Shown here: positions 60,062-64,000 of the stretch, piece after piece | Numbering within the stretch: the first letter of the stretch is position 1 | Layout of the letters: every line of letters begins with the position of its first letter | Source of the DNA: Nesterenkonia ebinurensis | GTDB lineage: Bacteria > Actinomycetota > Actinomycetes > Actinomycetales > Micrococcaceae | Reading direction: 5' to 3' | DNA: 64,000 nt | NCBI RefSeq assembly: GCF_008711175.1 | Contig: NZ_VWNF01000021.1 | Location: forward strand, 1-64,000 | Made by a program: the position numbers and the translations under genes | The notes under the pieces: generated by a model | The model's input: the letters and a program-made list of their open reading frames with translations, nothing else | Told to the model about the DNA's origin: nothing | Databases searched by the model: none

Positions 60062-61687
60062 ATGGCACGGGCCGACGGCCGCCTGAATCACAATCTTCTG
60101 GATGAGGACCCTCTGCCGCAGGACGAGTGCGGAGTGTTCGGAGTCTGGGCCCCGGGCGAGGAGGTCGCCAAGCTCAGCTTCTACGGGCTCTTCGCCCTGC
60201 AGCACCGTGGTCAGGAGTCGGCCGGGATCGCCACCTCCGACGGCGACCATATCCAGGTGTACAAGGACGTGGGCCTGGTCTCCCAGGTGTTCGACGAGGC
60301 CACGCTGAACGCTCTGCGCGGGCATATCTCGATCGGCCACTGCCGCTACTCCACCACCGGCGGCAACCAGTGGTCCAATGCCCAACCGACTCTCGGCGCC
60401 ACCCCGCACGGCACTGTGGCTCTGGGCCACAACGGCAACCTGACCAACTCCGCGGACCTCTACGACCAGGTGGTCGCCCGGCACGGGGCCGCCAAGTTCG
60501 GCGAGCTCGCCCAGGGCAACACCACAGACACCGCCCTGGTCACCGCCCTGCTGAAGAACCAGCCCGGAGAGTCCCTGGAGGAGCAGGCGCTGGCGCTGCT
60601 GCCCACTCTGAAGGGCGCCTTCTGCCTGGTGTTCATGGATGAGAACACCCTCTACGCCGCCCGCGATCCACAAGGGGTCCGGCCTCTGGTGCTGGGTCGG
60701 CTGGCCAACGGCTGGGTGGTGGCCTCTGAGCAGTCCGCCCTGGCCACCGTGGGCGCCAGCATCATCCGGGAGGTGGAGCCCGGAGAGTTCATCGCCATCG
60801 ATGCCGACGGGGTTCGCTCCCACCGGTTCGCCGAGGCTGATCCGGCCCGCTGTGTGTTCGAGTACGTGTATCTGGCCCGCCCGGATGCCAACATCAACGG
60901 CCGCAGCGTCTATGAGTCCCGGGTGGAGATGGGTCGGCAGCTGGCCCATGAGGACACCCACGACGCCGATATCGTGATCCCGGTGCCCGAATCCGGCACT
61001 CCTGCCGCTGTGGGGTATGCGGAGGCTTCCGGACTGCCGTTTTCCCAGGGGTTCATCAAGAACGCCTATGTGGGCCGCACCTTCATCCAGCCCAGCCAGA
61101 CTCTGCGCCAGCTGGGGATTCGGCTCAAGCTCAACGTGCAAGAGCATGTGGTGCGGGGCAAGAAGGTGGTGGTGGTAGACGATTCGATCGTGCGCGGCAA
61201 CACTCAGCGGGCTATCGTGCGGATGCTCAAGGAGGCCGGTGCCGCAGAAATTCATGTCAAGATCTCCTCCCCGCCGATCAAATGGCCCTGCTTCTACGGG
61301 ATCGACTTCGCCACCCGCGCCGAGCTGATCGCCAACGGGGCTACCATTGGAGAGATCACCACGGCAGTGGGCGCAGATTCCCTGGCCTACATCAGCGAAG
61401 ACGGCATGATCGCCGCCACCGGTCAGCCGCGCTCCACCCTGTGCACCGCCTGCTTCTCCGGCCAATACCCCATTGAGCTGCCCCCGGAGGAGCGTCGCGG
61501 CAAGATGCTGCTGGAGCAGCCGCTGCTGCCTGGGATGCCGCACCGCCGGGCGCAGATCGGCTGCGAACCCGGCCCGGATGCCGAGTTCGAACTCGATGAC
61601 ACTGAGCCGCCGCTGCGCGAGGAGACCGTGACCAACGGTGCCGGCAACGGGGTGCTGGAAAGCACGACGACGGGAGCCCGGCAATGA
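60062..61687 (+). CDS. purF: Amidophosphoribosyltransferase
   Basis: The 541-residue enzyme starts purine synthesis by making phosphoribosylamine from PRPP and glutamine. A 22-residue propeptide precedes the nucleophile Cys23 (DECGVFGVW). FALQHRGQESAGIA, the PRPP loop VVVVDDSIVRGNTQRAIV and CTACFSGQYP, part of the Fe-S site, mark it as the Bacillus type. Its TGA overlaps the purM ATG. Confidence 0.97.
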   Translation: MARADGRLNHNLLDEDPLPQDECGVFGVWAPGEEVAKLSFYGLFALQHRGQESAGIATSDGDHIQVYKDVGLVSQVFDEATLNALRGHISIGHCRYSTTGGNQWSNAQPTLGATPHGTVALGHNGNLTNSADLYDQVVARHGAAKFGELAQGNTTDTALVTALLKNQPGESLEEQALALLPTLKGAFCLVFMDENTLYAARDPQGVRPLVLGRLANGWVVASEQSALATVGASIIREVEPGEFIAIDADGVRSHRFAEADPARCVFEYVYLARPDANINGRSVYESRVEMGRQLAHEDTHDADIVIPVPESGTPAAVGYAEASGLPFSQGFIKNAYVGRTFIQPSQTLRQLGIRLKLNVQEHVVRGKKVVVVDDSIVRGNTQRAIVRMLKEAGAAEIHVKISSPPIKWPCFYGIDFATRAELIANGATIGEITTAVGADSLAYISEDGMIAATGQPRSTLCTACFSGQYPIELPPEERRGKMLLEQPLLPGMPHRRAQIGCEPGPDAEFELDDTEPPLREETVTNGAGNGVLESTTTGARQ

Positions 61688-62838
61688 GCGGAGGCTCACC
61701 TATCACCTATGCTTCGGCCGGGGTGGATGTGGAGGCCGGCGACCGTGCCGTGGAGCTGATGAAGGCTCATATCGAGGCCACCCATACTCCGCAGGTGGTG
61801 GGCGGCTTCGGCGGCTTCGCCGGTCTCTACGACGCATCTGAGCTGAAACGGCTGCCTCGGCCGCTGCTGGCCACCTCCACCGACGGTGTGGGCACCAAGG
61901 TGGCGATCGCCCAGGCCATGGATATTCACGACACCATCGGATATGACCTGGTGGGCATGGTGGTCGATGACATTGTGGTGGCCGGGGCGAAACCGCTGTT
62001 CATGACCGACTATATCGCCTGCGGAAAGGTGGAGCCGGCCCGGATCGCCGCAATCGTCTCCGGGATCGCGAAGGCCACTGCCGAGGCCGGCACTGCCTTG
62101 GTGGGTGGTGAGACTGCTGAGCATCCCGGCCTGTTAGGCGAGCACGAGTATGACGTCGCCGGGGCGGCCACCGGCGTGGTGGACGCCTCCGCTGTGCTGG
62201 GCCCGGAGCGGGTCCGGGCTGGGGATCTGGTCATCGGCATGGCCTCCTCCGGCATCCACTCCAACGGGTACTCACTGATCCGCCGGATTGTGCATGAGGC
62301 CGGCTGGGCCTACAGCAGAGAGGTTCCGGAGTTCGGCCGCACCCTGGGCGAGGAGCTGCTGGAGCCCACCAAGCTCTACACTCAGCCCTGCCTGGATCTG
62401 GTGTCCCACTTCAACGGCGACCCCGCTGAAGCCGAGATCTCCCCCGACGCACCGATCCGTGGTTTCAGCCATGTCACCGGCGGCGGTATGGCCGCCAATC
62501 TGGCCCGCGTGCTGCCCAACGGGCTGATGGCCACTGTGGACCGGTCCACCTGGGCCTGGCCTTCGGTGTTCACCGTGATGGCGGATCTGGGCCAGGTGCC
62601 GCAGGCTGATCTTGAGCGCACTCTCAATTTGGGGGTAGGCATGATCGCGGTGGTGGCACCTGAGGCTGCCGACGGCGTCGTCGAACGTCTCAATGCCGCA
62701 GGTCTTCGCTCCTGGGTGATGGGTAGTATCAGTGCATACTCCCCGGGGGAGGTGGCCGATGCCGGTGAGGACTTTGTGCAGGGCGCCAAAGGCGTGGACG
62801 GCGGCGGCGTCCTGCTCACCGGCACCTACGCCGGGTGA
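61684..62838 (+). CDS. purM: Phosphoribosylformylglycinamidine cyclo-ligase
   Basis: The 384-residue enzyme makes AIR in purine synthesis. TYASAGVDVEAGDRAVEL, LLATSTDGVGTKVAIA, DLVGMVVDDIVVAGAKPLFM and GGETAEHPG are standard AIRS signatures. It is coupled to purF by an ATGA overlap. Near its end, GGC GTC GTC codes Gly-Val-Val and carries a GGCGTCGTCG copy. Confidence 0.97.
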   Translation: MSGGSPITYASAGVDVEAGDRAVELMKAHIEATHTPQVVGGFGGFAGLYDASELKRLPRPLLATSTDGVGTKVAIAQAMDIHDTIGYDLVGMVVDDIVVAGAKPLFMTDYIACGKVEPARIAAIVSGIAKATAEAGTALVGGETAEHPGLLGEHEYDVAGAATGVVDASAVLGPERVRAGDLVIGMASSGIHSNGYSLIRRIVHEAGWAYSREVPEFGRTLGEELLEPTKLYTQPCLDLVSHFNGDPAEAEISPDAPIRGFSHVTGGGMAANLARVLPNGLMATVDRSTWAWPSVFTVMADLGQVPQADLERTLNLGVGMIAVVAPEAADGVVERLNAAGLRSWVMGSISAYSPGEVADAGEDFVQGAKGVDGGGVLLTGTYAG

Positions 62839-62856
62839 CCGGAGACAGCGGAACGC

Positions 62857-62868
62857 GTTACGCGTAAC
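62857..62868. promoter_or_regulatory. Palindrome over the mazEF promoter
   Basis: GTTACGCGTAAC is a perfect 12-base palindrome ending 8 bases before the antitoxin ATG. TAACAT at 62865-62870, which overlaps it, is placed as the -10 of a leaderless mRNA. It is the natural site for autorepression by the MazE-MazF complex. Confidence 0.55.
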
Positions 62869-62876
62869 ATGGAGGC

Positions 62877-63092
62877 ATGAGCAGCGCACAGCGTGTAGCG
62901 GCCTACCGCCAGCGCATGAAGGACCGCGGCTACCGCGAGATCCGCATCTGGGTGCCGGACACCAACAGCGAGGAGTTCCGGCAGTACTGCCGCGAGTCCG
63001 CCCAGCGAATGGCTGAGGCAGACCGGAAAGAGGGCATCATGGACGAACTGGAGGAGTTCGCCGCTGACTTGCCCGAGGACGACTACTCGTGA
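62877..63092 (+). CDS. MazE-type antitoxin
   Basis: The 71-residue protein begins SSAQRVAAYRQRMKDRGYRE then IRIWVPD, a ribbon-helix-helix-like antitoxin start, and ends in an acidic tail (DELEEFAADLPEDDYS) that would block the toxin. GGAGG stands only 1 base before the ATG, too close to act normally, so a leaderless start is likely. The next gene starts 4 bases before its stop codon ends. Confidence 0.82.
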   Translation: MSSAQRVAAYRQRMKDRGYREIRIWVPDTNSEEFRQYCRESAQRMAEADRKEGIMDELEEFAADLPEDDYS

Positions 63093-63427
63093 GGGAAGCC
63101 CGTCGCGGTGATGTCTGGACGATAGGCGGCGGACCGGGCGGTGACAGCAACAAGCCTCGGCCTGCGATCATCATCCGCAGCGATTCGTTTGAAAATCCGG
63201 AGTCGATCACAATGATTCCGCTGACCACCGTGCCTCTGGAATCACCAACCCGCGTTCACATCGGCTCTGACGAAGCCACCGGAATAGCGAATGACTCATA
63301 CGCAATGACGGACAAGATCCACACCTACAAACGCTCTGCACTTGGAACCTACTGCGGTCGCCTCACAGCTGAGCAGCTCGTGGAGGTGGAGCGCGCGCTG
63401 CTGCTCTACCTCGGCATCGCGGGCTGA
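63089..63427 (+). CDS. MazF-type mRNA interferase toxin
   Basis: The 112-residue protein has the PemK/MazF pattern: RRGDVWTIGGG, KPRPAIIIRSDSF, ITMIPLTTVP and SYAMTDKIHTYKRSAL. The conserved Arg and Ser/Thr of the active site are present. It starts at a GTG overlapping the antitoxin stop. MazF cuts mRNA at short sequences and halts growth when the antitoxin is lost. Confidence 0.9.
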   Translation: MREARRGDVWTIGGGPGGDSNKPRPAIIIRSDSFENPESITMIPLTTVPLESPTRVHIGSDEATGIANDSYAMTDKIHTYKRSALGTYCGRLTAEQLVEVERALLLYLGIAG

Positions 63428-63445
63428 CCCCAGGGCCACGCCGGG

Positions 63446-64000
63446 TCAGTCCCGCTCTGCGGTCAGAAACTGGGGCGAGGTGGCGGCGTCGTGCTCACTG
63501 GTCAGCCGGCGGCGCATGGTGGTGATGGCCTCCAGATTCTGGTCGATGAGCAGATAGCGACGGCCCAGTTCAGCCGCAGCCGCCCCGAGGGTCCCGGAGC
63601 CGGCGAAGAAGTCCAGCACCCAGTCCCCCGGCCGCGAGGACGCAGCCACCATGCGGCGGATGATGCCCAACGGTTTCTGGGTGGGGTAGCCGGTCTTCTC
63701 CCGGCCGTTGGGCGAGACGATGGTGTGCCACCAGACATCGGTGGGCAGCTTGCCGCGGGCGACCTTCTCGGCGGTCACCAGGCCCGGGGCCATATAGGGC
63801 TCCCGGTCCACCTCCGCACTGTTGAACCAGTAGCGCTTAGGATCCTTGACGTAGACCAGGATGGTGTCGTGCTTAGTGGGCCATTTCCGTTTGGTGCGTG
63901 CCCCATAGTCATAGGCCCAGATGATCTCGTTGAGGAAGCATTCCCGGCCGAACAGCGCATCCAGCAGCACCTTGGCGTAGTGCACTTCCCGGTAGTCCAG
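63446..64000 (-). CDS. DNA methyltransferase, N4/N6 type (N-terminus outside window)
   Basis: At least 184 residues of the C-terminal part of a pfam01555 enzyme are present. IWAYDYGARTKRKWPTKHD, TGYPTQKPLGIIRRMVAASS and the SAM-binding VLDFFAGSGTLGAAA are typical of the beta class, in which the DPPY catalytic motif lies upstream of this part. The target sequence is unknown. It converges on mazEF with a 19-base gap. A restriction enzyme could lie beyond the window, but many such enzymes are solitary. Confidence 0.88.
   Translation of the reverse strand: MDYREVHYAKVLLDALFGRECFLNEIIWAYDYGARTKRKWPTKHDTILVYVKDPKRYWFNSAEVDREPYMAPGLVTAEKVARGKLPTDVWWHTIVSPNGREKTGYPTQKPLGIIRRMVAASSRPGDWVLDFFAGSGTLGAAAAELGRRYLLIDQNLEAITTMRRRLTSEHDAATSPQFLTAERD

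Noticed and set aside
59876-61699. A 607-codon open frame on the minus strand
   Set aside because: It lies opposite purF, which has every family motif and a coupled neighbour. The antisense frame is open only because the DNA is GC-rich and has no recognisable protein features.
61700-64000. Toxin-antitoxin plus methyltransferase as a prophage edge
   Set aside because: No integrase, attachment-site duplication or phage structural gene is visible, and purM next door is an intact core gene.

Overview
The window is a high-G+C chromosome segment from an actinobacterium. The best fit is a Micrococcaceae-type organism, possibly Nesterenkonia-like. The evidence is a GlxR-type Crp regulator, an actinobacterial Flp/Tad pilus locus, a MarP-like CvpA-protease, purF-purM order, and three D-aspartate-ligase-like ATP-grasp genes of the kind expected where peptidoglycan has an amino-acid cross-bridge. 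The genus is inference. I see no rRNA, tRNA, CRISPR array, integrase or intact insertion sequence.

Layout. 0-4.3 kb: the tail of an unrecognised gene, then a three-gene sugar-type catabolic operon (oxidoreductase, DUF6807, cupin) divergent from its LacI regulator, with a good LacI operator between them. 4.4-10.1 kb: TrhO tRNA hydroxylase, a GNAT protein, a homocysteine S-methyltransferase behind a structured leader, and a DUF1998-type helicase. 10.1-28.1 kb: an accessory-looking stretch with two complete peptide/opine-type ABC importers. The first carries an M24 peptidase and an ABM-domain protein and lies opposite two XRE-cupin regulators. The second carries an FadH/OYE-like flavoprotein and a DAO-type oxidase under a divergent LysR regulator and is visibly poorer in G+C. 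28.2-30.0 kb: gamma-glutamyltransferase. 30.2-36.0 kb: a Tad pilus locus split into two convergent halves, with a PIN toxin-antitoxin pair and a dead DUF1801 gene between them.

36.3-43.3 kb: core genes (NUDIX hydrolase, endonuclease III, acetyl-CoA synthetase with two Crp-like sites, HIT protein, type II dehydroquinase, MarP-like protease, Crp/GlxR regulator). 43.4-50.3 kb: three ATP-grasp ligase paralogues with RidA and DUF4177 genes, divergent from a class A penicillin-binding protein; I read this as a candidate peptidoglycan cross-bridge locus. 50.4-55.4 kb: a phosphoesterase and a heterodimeric ABC exporter whose first subunit lacks the Walker A lysine. 55.5-62.8 kb: purine genes purC-purD and purF-purM around an asparaginase, a sterol-carrier-like protein and a small membrane protein. 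62.9-64 kb: MazEF and the end of a DNA methyltransferase.

Two DNA-level signals cut across the genes. A decamer, GGCGTCGTCG, occurs 14 times by hand count, in several reading frames and between genes, but is absent from the 8.5-31.2 kb region that includes the accessory stretch. Imperfect palindromic repeats recur in the intergenic regions, and one copy seems to have run into the 5' end of a pilin gene. Several genes start 6-7 bases after a TAnnnT hexamer with no Shine-Dalgarno sequence, suggesting leaderless transcripts.
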